A stretch of DNA of 64,000 nt, from the NCBI GenBank assembly GCA_003550325.1, contig QKWP01000007.1, positions 156,983-220,982 of the forward strand, given 5' to 3'. The position numbers were made by a program, and so were the translations under genes. Position 1 is the stretch's first letter. Every line of letters begins with the position of its first letter. Under the pieces are notes generated by a model. The model was not told where the DNA came from. It ran no database searches and saw nothing but the letters and a program-made list of their open reading frames with translations. Below, one piece after another: positions 35,701-47,819 of this stretch. This DNA is from Gigaspora rosea (taxonomy: Eukaryota; Glomeromycota; Glomeromycetes; Diversisporales; Gigasporaceae).

Positions 35701-36189
35701 CAAGAAAAGAACCCTTACTTTCTGGTACTTTTTAAGAAAACCAACCCAGACTTTTTTAGCACTTTATGGTTTTTTGCTATTTTGCAAGAACATTAATCTT
35801 GACTCTACTAAATAGTAACTAGAACTCAAGGCTATCTATTGGAAAACTGAACTACTATAGGAAGAAGAAATCTGGGATGTCTTTGAACAGACTTGATAAA
35901 TAGTTCTTTTAGTTTGTGATTTTAGTACCATTGAGCAAAGAATTATCAGGCTAAGATACTAGAGTTTAGTTTTGAAATATGCTATTATGTGCAGTATATC
36001 TCTTACAAGTTCTTTTAGGGGCATGCCATTTATTACGTAATTTTTACCATGGATACATGGTCAGAGGTAGTGATCACGTCTATATATTATATTAATCAAT
36101 TAGAATTAGATAAAATGATCACACCATACATGGGTAGAGGTGGCTACTAAGTAAAAAATATTATGTAATAAATAGCACACCCCTTATGT

Positions 36190-36900
36190 TTGGTAACTTT
36201 TTTACTCTTCCTTCTTTCCCTATTGGATTTTTTTAAAATTTCTGCCAAAAGTGAGGTCATCTAAAGCCATGTACCCATGTAACAGTTTCGTGTAAATCAA
36301 CCAAACGGAGTCATAAAATTATGTTTACACAGATCAGCCTGAAGAAGTCAAAAAACAAAAAAAACACAAGAACATAAACCTATAAAAAATGTCAGGAAGG
36401 TAATTTTACCTATATTGGTCCTAACCCTAACCCTGACCCTAATGCTAAACAGACTCTGATACGAATTTTAACTAAAATTTCAAAAAATCACGTGGGTACA
36501 TGGCTTTAGCCATCCCCAAAAGTGGGCGTTTTGGTTTACCTTCTCCAAAGATCAGCAGTATTTACTTCTTCTAAATAGGAAACATTTACCTATTTGGAGT
36601 TGATATTATAAGTGGATTATTAGCTGCAATATTAACAGTAAATAACATATCAAAGATGTTTTTTGAACAGCACATAGAAATTTCTTATAAACTTTGTTAC
36701 AAGGCGTTTTTTTTTTATTTGTTTTTTTTTTTAAATAGATATTATACATATAATACTAGGATAGAGTTTCTATATAGTATTTATAATTTTATATATTTTG
36801 TTGTCTTTTCTTTGTCTTTCTCATTCTGTTTCTTTTTTTTTGTTTTTTTTTTTATTTGGTATTTCATTTAGATTTAGTAGTTTTCCCTCCTTTTTTATAC
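36190..36900 (+). pseudogene. Degraded copy of a repeated coding segment, interrupted by a TIR element
   Basis: Between 36525 and 36600 the plus strand reads KWAFWFTFSKDQQYLLLLN-like, matching KKWAFWFTPPKDC then YLLLLNWENVY at 55436-55510. Downstream non-coding sequence also matches (ATATTATACATATAATACTA here, TGTACATATAATACTTAGG there) and ends in T-rich tracts in both copies. A repeated, probably transposon-derived gene family is inferred. The element 36264-36520 lies within it. Confidence 0.45.
36264..36520. mobile_element. TIR element with TAAAGCCATGTACCC ends and telomere-like tract
   Basis: CTAAAGCCATGTACCCATGT faces CACGTGGGTACATGGCTTTA. The interior carries CCTAACCCTAACCCTGACCC at 36420-36440 and CAGATCAGCCTGAA near 36335. 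Both are echoed in the element 48949-49204, so the two are probably related despite diverged ends. Confidence 0.75.
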
Positions 36901-37267
36901 TTTTCTTTATATTTCAATTTTATTTTTTTCATTCTTGTAATGGATTAGAAGTAAAATCATTCCACCATTGAAGCTAGATGAGAAGAATTTAAAGAAAAAG
37001 GTAGTCTTGACAAGGCTAATAGTAGCTATTTAGTGAATACAAAATACTTGCAATAAGTTGCAGATTCCTGTAGAAGAAGAACTAGTTGTCATAACAGATC
37101 ACACCTTAGTACCTCAGTATTAAGTGAGTTTTTATTAAAAATAGTAAGGATTCTAGTTAGTAGTTCTGTAATTGAATAAATTATTTGTAACTAAACTATA
37201 TAAATTTTTAAGATCTTCTATAATAAAAGCAGTTAAAAAAAATAATGACAATACCATAAGGGTGGTA

Positions 37268-37585
37268 CAGTCAACACTTCATAAATGCAACTTGTAGGGA
37301 CAAGCCTATAACATGCATTTAGGGAGGTTTGCATTTAAAGTAAGCCAATTAAATTGCAGCTTTAAATATTTAATCATCAAGTTTGTATAACTTCTACCAA
37401 AACTGTATAACCTATCTTAAATACTAAAATTTGATTGGCTACGTGCATTTAGAGAGGTTAGTGTAATATAAAATGTTATTCAAGAGAATATGCATTTAGC
37501 ACTAATAACATCTTATGAAATAGAAAAAACGTGTATTTAGAGAAGTATTGCATTTATAGAAGTTGTATTTATGGAGGGTTGACTG
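37268..37585. mobile_element. Tc1/pogo-type MITE, 318 bp
   Basis: Ends are CAGTCAACACTTCATAAATG and the complement of CAGTCAACCCTCCATAAATA, with TA on both sides (37266-37267, 37586-37587). GCATTTA words are repeated in the arms. The TA target and CAGT start fit the Tc1/mariner-pogo group. Confidence 0.82.
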
Positions 37586-37732
37586 TAACAGATATTATGT
37601 AATATTTTAGGATGGGTGGGGGTCTCTGAAATTTTATATTAAATATAGAAGTTTATAATAGCCAACCAGACTTCTCTTATGTAGAGAGAAAGGGAGTAGA
37701 GGGTATAGTAAAATAATATTGCATAATATATA

Positions 37733-38679
37733 CAGTCAGACCTCCATATAGTCACACCCCATATAGTCACACCTCTATTTAAGCACCCGATTTTGTGCGA
37801 CGGACTCAAACATAGGTAAAAAACCTCATTATAGTCACAAATTGCTTATAATCACTATCACTATGAAAATTTGATTTTTTAACAATTTTATTAATAAAAA
37901 CCCCTTATTATAGTCACCAATTTTTAACAAAATATGGATTATATAATCTGATTGGCCAATTTTCATATTCATGTATATTTAAAATTATCAATTAATTGAT
38001 AATTCGCCTGTTAACTGGAGAGTGTGAAATGTAAAGTCTTCTATCTAAAAGTTTTTTTTACTAAGTTAATAATACATGTCCACTAATTAAAAGTTGTAGA
38101 GCTCGTTGAGACGCATCTAACAGTGGTTAGATTATCCAAATCGGCCTAGTGGATGGCAAGTTATCGTTGAAAACGATTGGCCGACTATATAAAATCTGTA
38201 ACGAAGATTACATATGAAAATTACTATGTGCTTCCATATAAAACTTTTTTTCTTACTAAGTTAACGATACATGCTCACTAATTGAAAGTTGTAGAGCTCG
38301 TCGAGGCGCATTTAACGGTGGTTAGATCATCCAAATCAACCCAATGGATGTTGAGATATCATAAAAAACCGATTGGCTGACTAACAAATATTGTTTACAC
38401 AGAGATTTTATATAGTCGGCCAATCGTTTTTCAACAATATCTCGCCATCCACCAGGCCGTTTGAATGATCTAACCACCATTAGATGCGTCTCAATGAGCT
38501 CTACAACTTTTAATTAGTGGGCATGTATCGTTAACTTAGTAAGAAAAAAGTTTTAGATGGAAGCACTCCACATTTTTCCTATAAATAACCATAATGAGGT
38601 ATTTTATTTATAGTCACACCTCTTTACAATCACCAAAATAGTGTGCGACGGACTTGGTGATTATAGAGAGGGATGACTG
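37733..38679. mobile_element. pogo-type MITE, copy 1, with palindromic core
   Basis: Ends CAGTCAGACCTCCATATAGT and the complement of CAGTCATCCCTCTCTATAAT are flanked by TA. ATAGTCACACC words are repeated at both ends. The core 38030-38570 is a palindrome of module M3: AGTTGTAGAGCTCGTTGAGA twice on the left, TCTCAATGAGCTCTACAACT on the right. No transposase frame. Confidence 0.85.
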
Positions 38680-38699
38680 TATTACCACCCTAAGTGTAG

Positions 38700-39520
38700 C
38701 TCATATTGCTAATAATTTTGGTTTAGTTAAAAAAGACCAAAGATTTGTTTTGCTATAAAATTTTCAAGAGTGATATTCCTCATTGGGTCTACTAGTATCT
38801 AGCTAAATCCTATTTGTATTGTACTTAGGTTTAACTACTTACTCCTTCTAAAGAATTATCTGTATAAAATACCAAACTTTTCTTCTTTTTATCACAAATT
38901 TTTAAAACTTGTATATCAGATCTAAAGCTAAATTTATATTATAAGTTCTATTTTTAATTAATTCTATTCCTAGTTTTTTCACTATTTCTATTTTTGAAAA
39001 CTGGATTCTGCTATACCAATTTCACTATTCATAAAATAGGTCTATCAAATATTCTAGATAAGAGCAGTAGCTGCTTTCCTTTTTTAAATCTTTTTAACCT
39101 TTTCTACTTTTTGCTCTTAGTAGCTTAATCTAAGTCAATATTAGTAGTATTTTCTTATCTTCTTCTAGTAGCTGCTCTATATAGATTATATCCATTTTAA
39201 AAAAACTCTTAGCTACTTTTACAAACATCTCTTCTGGCAAAATTTTATTCTACTCCAAACAACCTTAGATCTGGTTCTGTTTTTTTTTTGCTAAGTTAAT
39301 TTACAATCTAAAAATTTTGTTTTTAAAAGTATTAAACATACTAGATTATTTTACTAGATTTTAAAAAGCAACTTGATGCTTCTTTAATATGCATCCAATC
39401 TGTATAGCCTGCTAGTACAATATTTTGTTTGATTTTAATTCTTGTTGTCTTATCTATTATACTATAGCTTCTGAGCCATTTTTGCATATTTGTTATTTGT
39501 TTTATTAATAGTTCTGACTA
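38700..39520 (-). pseudogene. Probable degenerate LINE fragment, minus strand
   Basis: Minus-strand conceptual translation gives protein-like phrases broken by stops: IEQLLEEDKKILLILT near 39180, EIVKKLGIELIKNRTYNINL near 38950 and YTDNSLEGV near 38860. YTDNSLEGV resembles the start of a LINE RNase H domain. The region is too decayed for firm assignment. Confidence 0.35.
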
Positions 39521-39528
39521 TAGTAGCA

Positions 39529-39778
39529 TTTTGTAATTAAATTTGGATAATTTTGGACTCTTTAGAATTGTCTTATTAAGTTAAACACTTTGGTAGTTAT
39601 TTATCCAAATTGGACTACTAGATTAAATTTTTTAATAGTATTTCAAATATGCACAAATATATTACTTATTGGTTTTTGACTACATAACAATGACAAGATA
39701 TTTTATTTATAGTTACATCTCTATACAATCACCAAAATAGGTCATAACAGACTTGGTGATTATAGAGAGGTCTAACTG
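39529..39778. mobile_element. Truncated pogo-type MITE, right end only
   Basis: Matches the right part of 54552-55276 (TATTTCAAATATGCACAAAT, then GACTTGGTGATTATAGAGAG) and ends GGTCTAACTG followed by TA. The left end is missing. Confidence 0.8.
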
Positions 39779-39882
39779 TATACACCTCTTAGAACATATA
39801 AGCAAGAAGTTTAGATACAAGCCATTTTGGAACATTAGATAAAACATAAAAAGTAAAAGGTACAATAAAAATAAGCAGATAT

Positions 39883-40622
39883 CTCATTCTCAGATCTTTC
39901 AGATATAACAGAAATCCAGATTCAACAACTTCGTACAAATCTTATTAATCATCAATGCTTAAATCCTAATTACAATCCCCCCTTCAATACCCCCTCATTT
40001 ATAACTACCATTCAAGGCTTTATTCCACTTCCATTAATTAATACAATATCCCAATATTCTTCTTACAAAATAGCTTCCAATATTGCTATTAAAATTCTCC
40101 TAAATATCTCTTATAATACTTATGAACAACTTTGGAAACCTTATTGTGCTAAACTTGCACAATAGAAAACCTCTCAAAACTTTAGTTCAACATCTACTAT
40201 TCTTCCAAATCCACATACTTCTGTATATAAACATACTAGAATTCACTATACCTATAGTTGCATCTGTGGTCTTCCTGACCAGCTACATAATGAAGATACA
40301 AATACATGTCCATCTACTGGTTGTGCACTTCGAAAAATTGATACCTGGTCCTACCAATGGATCAAATATAGCTCAAATACTAATTTTATACTCAATATCC
40401 AAATCTAGGTGAGTTTTAACCACTCTAGTAGGTTTAGATTGCAGATAAATTAGATAATATTAATTTTGTCTATAGTCTGAGTCTCAACTTTTGTAATATA
40501 AACTGTATTAAAAATATTCTTGTAATATTGAGAAACCCCAAGAGGAATCTTACACAGTTTATCAATAAAGATAGAGGCAAAACCTCACCTTAACAACAAA
40601 AAAAAATAAAAATAAAAATAAA
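39883..40622 (+). mobile_element. 5'-truncated LINE insertion with target duplication and A-rich tail
   Basis: A continuous frame with one in-frame TAG (near 40165) gives a LINE ORF2 C-terminus: LRTNLINHQCLNP, then NTYEQLWKPYCAKLAQ, stop, then a cysteine/histidine cluster (CICGLPDQLHNEDTNTCPS and GCALRKIDTWSYQWIKYSS), ending NFILNIQI and stop at 40408. The 3' UTR ends CCTCACCTTAAC followed by A-rich AAAAT units. The 19-bp word AATAAAAATAAGCAGATAT lies immediately before the insertion (39864-39882) and ends at 40641 after the tail. That is a target-site duplication from target-primed reverse transcription, although part of it overlaps tail sequence. Confidence 0.85.
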
Positions 40623-40641
40623 AATAAAAATAAGCAGATAT

Positions 40642-42003
40642 AAGAGCTATAGTTTCAATAGAGAAGAAAAGAAGAATAATTACTAACTTACAATAAAAAT
40701 AAAAGAATGTTTAACAGAATAAAAGATATAGTTAAAAAAGAGAGCAATTGGTTAATATTCTTTTTTTTGGACTACTACTAGGATATTAGCTATAAAATTG
40801 TACCAAAAAGCAAAATATTATAGAATAGGTAGCTAATACAGTAGAAATTAACAAAAACGAGTTTGAAATAATCAAAAAGCAAAGGTTAAATAAAAAAAAT
40901 TACGAATCTACTAATGAAAAAGAGCTTAGTTTGCATTTTTTATACAGACTGTTCATAGTAAAAGAAGAAAAAAGGTATTAAAGATAGGATAGTTTCTGCT
41001 TGAATACAAGTAAATAAAAAAAAGAAGGTAGTAAGTTTAGTAGAAAAAATTAGAGTAGCTAAATGGACTTTATTGACAAAATTTGAATTAGTAGCAATTC
41101 TTTGTGTTTTGTTAATAGTATAGTTATAGTTAAAATAGATAGCTTAGTAGCAATTAGCAGTATCAAGAATGTGTTCAGGACATGAAGCTTCAAGAAGATT
41201 CTTAAGTTAAAAACAGATCAATTTTTAACAAGATTTTTGAGGTAACTCAAGTTAAAAATCTTACTTTAAAATTATGTAAAGTAAAAGTGCACAATTGTAT
41301 AGTATGAAATAAGCTAGCTGAAAAGCTATAAAAGAGATAGCACATTTTGAAAAAGATTGAAAGCAGATATCTGCTAACACTACTTACTAAAATGCATCTC
41401 TCTGGTGGAAAAATAAGCTTATTTACAATTGTTCATATAAGTTTATAATGCAATTTAAAAAAAAAGCTTGTGAAAAAAGATATCTTCTTTCTAATAAAAA
41501 TCTAGCAGTAGAAAGTGGTTATAATATTGATATTCTAGACTAGAGATTAGAACCGGGTTTAAATATTCAAGTTCATTATATCAAAATTTGAGCAAAATTT
41601 GAGTTTATCATATCAATGATTAATAATTGATATGATAAACTTGAATTTTAGTATGATAAACTCAAATTTTGATGTGATAAACTTGAATATTTAAAACTGT
41701 TTCAACCTCTAATCTAGACTGAATCTATAAATAGACAAGGTTAAAAGAGTTGTAAAAAGTTATATATAGAGAAATAGAGAGTAGTTTTAAACTAATTTTG
41801 CAAATTAAGGGAATGTTCCAACTCCTTCCAACTTTAAAGGAGCTGTATGCTCATAAGCCTTGGCTGTATAAGTTGCCAAACTATATTATGTGTAAAGAAA
41901 TAATTAAGAAAACTGTGACTACTTAGTATAGTGCAGCTTTTTTGAAAAAGTTTTGGCAAGAGATAAAAAATATAGTATTAAGTACTGTATAAATAGTACT
42001 AAA
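40642..42003 (+). pseudogene. Heavily decayed LINE RNase H region and following sequence
   Basis: Plus-strand fragments recall LINE RNase H: AKWTLLTKFELVAILCVLL near 41070, KIDSLVAISSIKN near 41130, and VKVHNCIV, stop, NKLAEKL near 41290. Further down, LKELYAHKPWLYKLPNYIM near 41835 is open for 30 codons. Stops are frequent, and a small hAT-type element sits at 41541-41711. The second fragment may belong to a different element. Confidence 0.45.
41541..41711. mobile_element. Small hAT-type element with TAGAGRTTGAAAC-type ends
   Basis: TAGAGATTAGAACCGGGTTT faces AAACTGTTTCAACCTCTA. Flanks TTCTAGAC and ATCTAGAC match at 7 of 8. The interior is a palindrome of ATGATAAACTTGAATTT-like words. Confidence 0.8.
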
Positions 42004-42808
42004 GGGCATCCATAAATAATGTTATGTACTCCATATAGTAGTGCTTGACCCCTCAACCAGTGTTGTTGTGTCTATTATATTCAAGACTTTTTTTACCCAT
42101 GTTCATGTCCAAACGTCCACAGTGTTCACAACTGTCCAAAAAGTATTTTGACTTGAAAATTTAATAAATTAGTTTAAGAAAGATATGATTATATATTTTT
42201 TATAGTTCTGAATATTTTTCTGAAAAGAAAAAAATAGGTTATCTTAATAAAATCTTAAGTAATTTAGATTTATTTTTTTGTTCACAATTGTCTACAATTG
42301 TCTACAAATTGTCCAGAGCTGTTCCGTGACAATACTGTCCTCAACTATAAAAAAAATTTTAAAATCCAGATATTTATATATATAATTTTACAAAAACTTA
42401 AATATCTTGTGACATAGTGATCCGCTTTGGATGATTTAGGCACCATTTAATTCATCTTAGTGAGCCAAATCCAATAATACCAAAATCATATCATTTAGAT
42501 TACTGTATCAAAAGATATTCACAAAAAAACATTAGTTATATAGTAATTTTATAAGAAAAGATATGGCCAATGGTATTTGGCCAATAACTTATAATCCAGT
42601 GATTCAAATTAAATAAAATTAGTACTATTCAACTACTTTCATCAGGACAAATCGAATGTTACCAAAATTATTAAATTTGGACCACTGGATCAGTTTTTAG
42701 ATGATTTTTCTAAAAAAATTGTATTATATTTTTTTGATCCCACTTAAGAGTAAAAACGTTATCTTTTTTATCTGACCCTCTTGTATAATGTTATTTCTGG
42801 ATGGCCCC
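42004..42808. mobile_element. TIR element with GGGCATCCATAAATAA ends
   Basis: GGGCATCCATAAATAATGTT faces AATGTTATTTCTGGATGGCC. It contains the hAT-like element 42058-42337 and, at 42405-42720, a palindrome of module M1 (ATATCTTGTGACATAGTGAT). The next element, 42813-43493, inserted at its right edge. Confidence 0.7.
42058..42337. mobile_element. Small hAT-like element (CAGTGTTG type), copy 2
   Basis: Starts CAGTGTTGTTGTG and ends with the complement of CAGTATTGTCACGGA. Flanks CCCTCAAC and TCCTCAAC match at 7 of 8. Shares CATGTCCAAA and CAATTGTC words with 7086-7362 and 44320-44978. Confidence 0.75.
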
Positions 42809-42812
42809 TAAC

Positions 42813-43493
42813 TAGGGTGAGGGGCACGTGAAAATTTTTGGGCATGCCCAGGGGGCATGCCTTGAACTAAAGGCATGCCTGAAGGGCATGCTCTTATAAT
42901 TATATATAGCTATTCTTGTATAAGTGCACCCTCTATAAACACACTTTATTATAACTTATAGAACCACTTGATTATTTTATAGATACTAATTTATAACCAA
43001 ATTTATTTCAATGACTGTTTCTTATTAACAACTTATTTTATAAACAAAATAATTATAGTCATTGTGATTTAGAATTAGAATTAAGATTAGTATAATTTAT
43101 AAAGAAAAAAGCTTTATATGAACTGTTTAAAAACTAAACTTATCTGCAAAAAAAAAAATTATCTGTAAAATAATCTTAAATTGTTTATAAAATAATTATT
43201 GATAAAATAATATAGATCTTATTTATCAGTACAAAAAAAACTTTAAAATAATTTATTAAAGTTCAGATATAGATCTTTATAAATATATTTTTCTCTGATA
43301 AAATGCAATTATAGAGGGTTTACTATATAAATATTATCTTTAGAATAGTTAATATTATTAACCAATTAGAAAATGTGTTTGCTTAATTTATACTTTTTAA
43401 ATATTAAATGAAATTGGCATGCCTTCTAGCTTAAAGGCATGCACATGGGCATGCACAAGGGGCATGCCCAAGAACCCTGTGCCCCTCACCCTA
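42813..43493. mobile_element. Non-autonomous hAT-type element with GCATGCC repeats, 681 bp
   Basis: Perfect 15-base TIR TAGGGTGAGGGGCAC and exact 8-bp duplication CCCCTAAC (42805-42812, 43494-43501). Four or five GGGCATGCC palindromic words lie beneath each end, a likely transposase-binding array. No coding frame. Confidence 0.93.
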
Positions 43494-43501
43494 CCCCTAA
43501 C

Positions 43502-44319
43502 AGGCAAAGCAAAACTTTCACTAAGTATTTGGAACCTTGCTAAGCAATATAAAAAAACTTTGTTACAAGGAGAAAGAAGTCTATTTAAATAGTTTTATAG
43601 AAAGAAAGAAGCTTAATTTGTTGTATTGAAAGGGACTTTCCAGAAAAGATATAAGAATTTGTATAGATGTGATCCTGTATATAGTACAAAAAAGCTTTTA
43701 CTGGGTTATTTAAAAAGAAAGATGTAATGATGTTATTAAATAAAAAAAAAGTTAGTATTGAGTAATTTTTAGAAAGAAAACATAGTAACAATAGAATTTA
43801 AAATAAGATATTACCCAATTCTGAGCTCATAGAAATTAAAAAAAGGTATTTAAAGTAGAGAAGTAGAAAAAACAAGAGTGTACAGAATTTGTGAATAAGT
43901 TAGCTGAGAATTCAATATTAAGTCAAATAATAGATTTATATATAGTAAATTGGTGAATGTGAAAGTAATTATATTTTATATTGTTTTGAAGATAGCTGAA
44001 GACCTAAATACATTCTCAAAGAAATATATGAGATGGGTTATATATGGCTTTAAGACTATCAAATATCAGTGCAACAACTGTATCTGGGTACTAGTAGAGT
44101 AAGCCAGGTATTATCCTATATTATAGTTAGCTTTAAGTTCCTGTATTTTTTTTTACATAATCTGCTAATAAAGTAGTGCATGGTTGTAAAGTTAAAAAAA
44201 TTTTTTATAAGTAATAGCATTTGAAACCTCTATAAAAGGACATGACCTATGACTATTAATCACTAGCAGCTTTGATTTGCTACTATTTACTATATTTATC
44301 TGCTATATATATCCAGGAT
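43502..44319. other. Possible decayed coding sequence
   Basis: Plus-strand phrases such as KAKLSLSIWNLAKQYKKTLL near 43510 and AEDLNTFSKKYMRWVIYGF near 43995, followed by KTIKYQCNNC, are open for 20-30 codons between stops. They may be the remains of the same retroelement as 40642-42003. No family can be named. Confidence 0.25.
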
Positions 44320-44978
44320 CAGTAATGTCATGTTTACTATGTCCATACTTTTTTTGGCTTGTTTATGTTCATGTCCATGTTCATAGTATTCATAGTATCT
44401 ATACATCTTATAATAAAGTATATATTATTAAAAACTATACAATTATATATAAAATTTAGTAATAAATCTTTTTTACTATATTTATGTAAAATAATATACA
44501 CCTGTGTATTATTTTGAGGGGATGCGTATTATTTCAAGTATGCACATAGGCATTATTTTAGGGTAAAGGTCTAATTTCTAAAAAAAATTGTGCATTATAT
44601 ATATGTGATACATAAAAAGTTTGTATTTCTTAATTTTATATATAGTCTTTTTGATCTAAATCAGATTTTTTGACTAAACAAATTCTTATTTTTGCTTATT
44701 ATTTGAATTTATTATTTAGCAGATTATTAATTTGACATTTGGAGTGTGCGGTATATTGGGATGCACATCGGCATTACGGTATTTTGAAACCAACATACTA
44801 TTTTAATAAAATACTATTTTTTAAAATAACGCCCATGTATGTTATTTCGTATAAATATAGTACTTAATTTTAAATTATGTTATATAATAACATTTTAAGT
44901 AATTTTAATTTATTTTTTTGCTTAAAAATGTCCAAAACTGTCCAAACCTATGTCTACAACTATCCATGTACATCACTG
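44320..44978. mobile_element. hAT-like element (CAGTGTTG group), with inner TIR element
   Basis: CAGTAATGTCATG faces CATGTACATCACTG. Flanks TCCAGGAT and CTCAGGGT match at only 5 of 8. An inner inverted pair (AATAATATACACCTGTGTAT near 44491, GCCCATGTATGTTATTT near 44832) suggests a second insertion inside. Confidence 0.5.
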
Positions 44979-45134
44979 CTCAGGGTATTTTCCTAGCTTA
45001 TTTTAGTACCTGTAGTATACATATAGGGGGATATATTATACAAATACTTCTATGCTTTTAATCTATTTTACTATTAGTCATTCAATTTGTCAAATGTAAA
45101 ATTTGTATATATAAAATTATAAAAAAAAAAATAA

Positions 45135-46025
45135 AATCACTATAAAATTTAAAGAAATTATGTTCTTAAATTTACATATTAACTTAAAATTTAATTTTTT
45201 AGAAATATAGAACAAAGTAAAAAGAAAAGGTAGTACAAAAATTAAATTAAAATTTTACTAATTTTGTACAAAATAAAAATGTAACTTTGCCAAAAACAAA
45301 TATTTTTTAATTTTAAGAAAATAAATATATATAAAATCATGCCCTAAACAACTTTACTTAGGTGACCAAAGTAGGTTACCTTGTAAGAAAAATGGGTATC
45401 TATATTCTAAAGTTAAATTTTTTGAGTTTTTAATATAAACCCTTTTTTTATCAAAATAACCTACTTAGTATACAATTTTGCTTATATCCAAAGTCAAAAT
45501 GCATTTTTTAGCTAATTATTAAATTAAAAATAAAAACAAAGTTAGAAAAAAATTTTTTTCTAAAAAAATTTTTTAAAAAAACTTTTTCTAACTTTGACCC
45601 TATTTTTCATCTAAAAATAGCCAAAAAAAGCATTTTGACTTTAAAATACAAGTAAAATTGCATGCTGAACAATTTTGCTTAAGCACCAAAGTAGGTTATT
45701 TTGATAAAAAAAGGGGTTTTATATTAAAAACTCAAAAAATTTAACTTTAGTACATAGATAACCCTTTTTGTTACAAGGTAACCTATTTTGGTCACCTAAG
45801 TAAAGTTGTTCAGGACATGATATATATATATTTATCTTTTTAAAATTGAAAAATATTTGTTTTTGGCAAAGTTACATTTTTATTTTGTGCAAAATTAATA
45901 AAATTTTAATTCGATTTTTGTACTATCTTTTTCTTCTCTCCTTGTTTTATATTTCTGAAAAATTAATTTGAAGTTAATATGTAGACTTAAGAACATTATT
46001 TCTTCAAAGTTTATAGTAATTTTAG
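45135..46025. repeat. Long foldback element, family F, copy 2
   Basis: Arms invert around an A/T-rich centre near 45545-45590. AACAACTTTACTTAGGTGAC near 45351 faces GTCACCTAAGTAAAGTTGTT near 45792, and GTACAAAAATTAAATTAAAA faces TTTTAATTCGATTTTTGTAC. Not interrupted. Confidence 0.88.
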
Positions 46026-46099
46026 AACTCAGGCATCTTTCATATAGGTCATAACTGGATTTTGGCCAATTTTGGTCCAATTTGCTAAAAATGATAAAA

Positions 46100-46215
46100 T
46101 ATATTTGTTTAAATAACTTTTGATCTAGTAATTAGAATTAAATAAACTTTTTTTGTTAGATGCGCATTACTGAGTGCTTCATTTTAAAAAAAAGTTTGTT
46201 TAAATTGGTCAACTA
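46100..46215. repeat. Short palindrome
   Basis: GAATTAAATAAACTTTTTTT faces AAAAAAAGTTTGTTTAAATT around a GATGCGCATTACTGAGTGC loop. Confidence 0.6.
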
Positions 46216-47819
46216 GATGCCAAGATAATTGGCAAAAACTGTTTTTTGCTTCTCAAATTTTAGAGGTTTTTGCTAAAAAAACAAGTATGATCTCTATACT
46301 AAATGTCTAGAGTCCTGTAATTTTCTATGTTTTTTTTTATAATTTTATATATAGAAAATTTACATATAGCAATAGTATAAGAAATTGGATAACTGCTATT
46401 ATATACCCAGGTATATAAGTGGAATATCATCATATTTATATATCCAAATATAAATCAAAATTTGGTATTCTAAATTGCTACAGAGTATAGCCCATAAGGG
46501 TATACATGTTAGATAAATATGGTACTTTGATCTGATTTAGTATAAAGAACTGTTTAGTAATAAAGTTATCTTCTGAAATTGTTTTCTAACTCTGTGACCC
46601 AAGATGTGTTATCTGCATATACTACTACTGCAACCCTAATTATTGTAGTCTGGCTGTGCTTGTATAGAAGGTCTGTATATTTCTTGCACTAGATTCTATA
46701 TTCTAGTATCTTTTTTTTGAATATAACAAAGTTGAGGATTATAAAAAATTCTCTACATATAGACTGATGATTTGCTAAATATAAATAATATTAATTATAT
46801 TTTTTATAGTATAAAAACATTAATTAAATATTTTAGGCATTTCAGTTAATCAATATCAAATGTTAATTAGCTAATCAAATTATAGTTTTGAATTTTAAAA
46901 TTTAAGAGTAAAGAGTACTATTTTAAAATTATATATAAACCTAATAGTAAAATTTTTTATATTTAATTAATAAGTAAACTAATTATATTTTAAGCCAAGT
47001 TTGTAGAGGATAATAAAATTATTAAAATTGGTTAAAAACTCAGTTAGATATAAAATTTTTTTTTTAAATGTTAAAATGAGACCTTGCTTTTATTTTTATT
47101 AAATTTAAATAGAAACTTTTACAATACTGAAAGAAATTTCATTTAGTAAGATATAAAATTTTAAAGATTGAATATTAAAATTTAGTAATAAAACACTTAT
47201 AAATTTATGTAAATTGACCAATCAGCATTAGCAATTTTGTATAACTCCAGAAAATTTTTGGCCAACCCAAACAAATTTTATAATATATACAAGTATATTT
47301 TTTAAAATATAATAATAATTCAAAATTTTATCATAATAGATAAATTGTTTTATGAGTAAATTTATTCATTGCCCCATGCAATGCGCCTTATATGTCGCTT
47401 TCCCAATCAAATTTCAAGATCAGGTGTAATGTTACATGATTAAAAAATTCAAAACAAACATCCGTTTTGTCAAAAATCGTCTGTAACTTAAAATTGAGTA
47501 TATGAAACTACTCTTAGGATTCTAACAAAAAAAATTTCTTGCAAAATTTTACTATAAAAACCCTCCCTTGTCTATACACACAATCTATACCTCACTCTAA
47601 TCCTATCCAATGAAAAAACAGGTTATTTTAATTGGTTTGATTTTACATTACATCTAATTTTATATCTGCAGCAGGTGCAACAACATCGCACGTGCGATGT
47701 ATAAATTATTTCTTGTTTTATTTATATTTTGTAAAATTTTAATAAAAATTAGTTGTAATTTAAAAAAAATTATATTATATTATATGTCAATTTTATATGA
47801 AATTTTAAAATACTATATA
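46216..47819. other. AT-rich spacer, no feature identified
   Basis: No long frame. The stretch 47370-47700 is less repetitive and contains CGCACGTGCG, but no exon was identified. Confidence 0.4.

Noticed and set aside
41830..42000. Fanzor/TnpB-like nuclease remnant (WLYKLPNYIM followed by a helix)
   Set aside because: Only a loose pattern. No catalytic motif or zinc-finger block is readable nearby, and frequent stops prevent a test.
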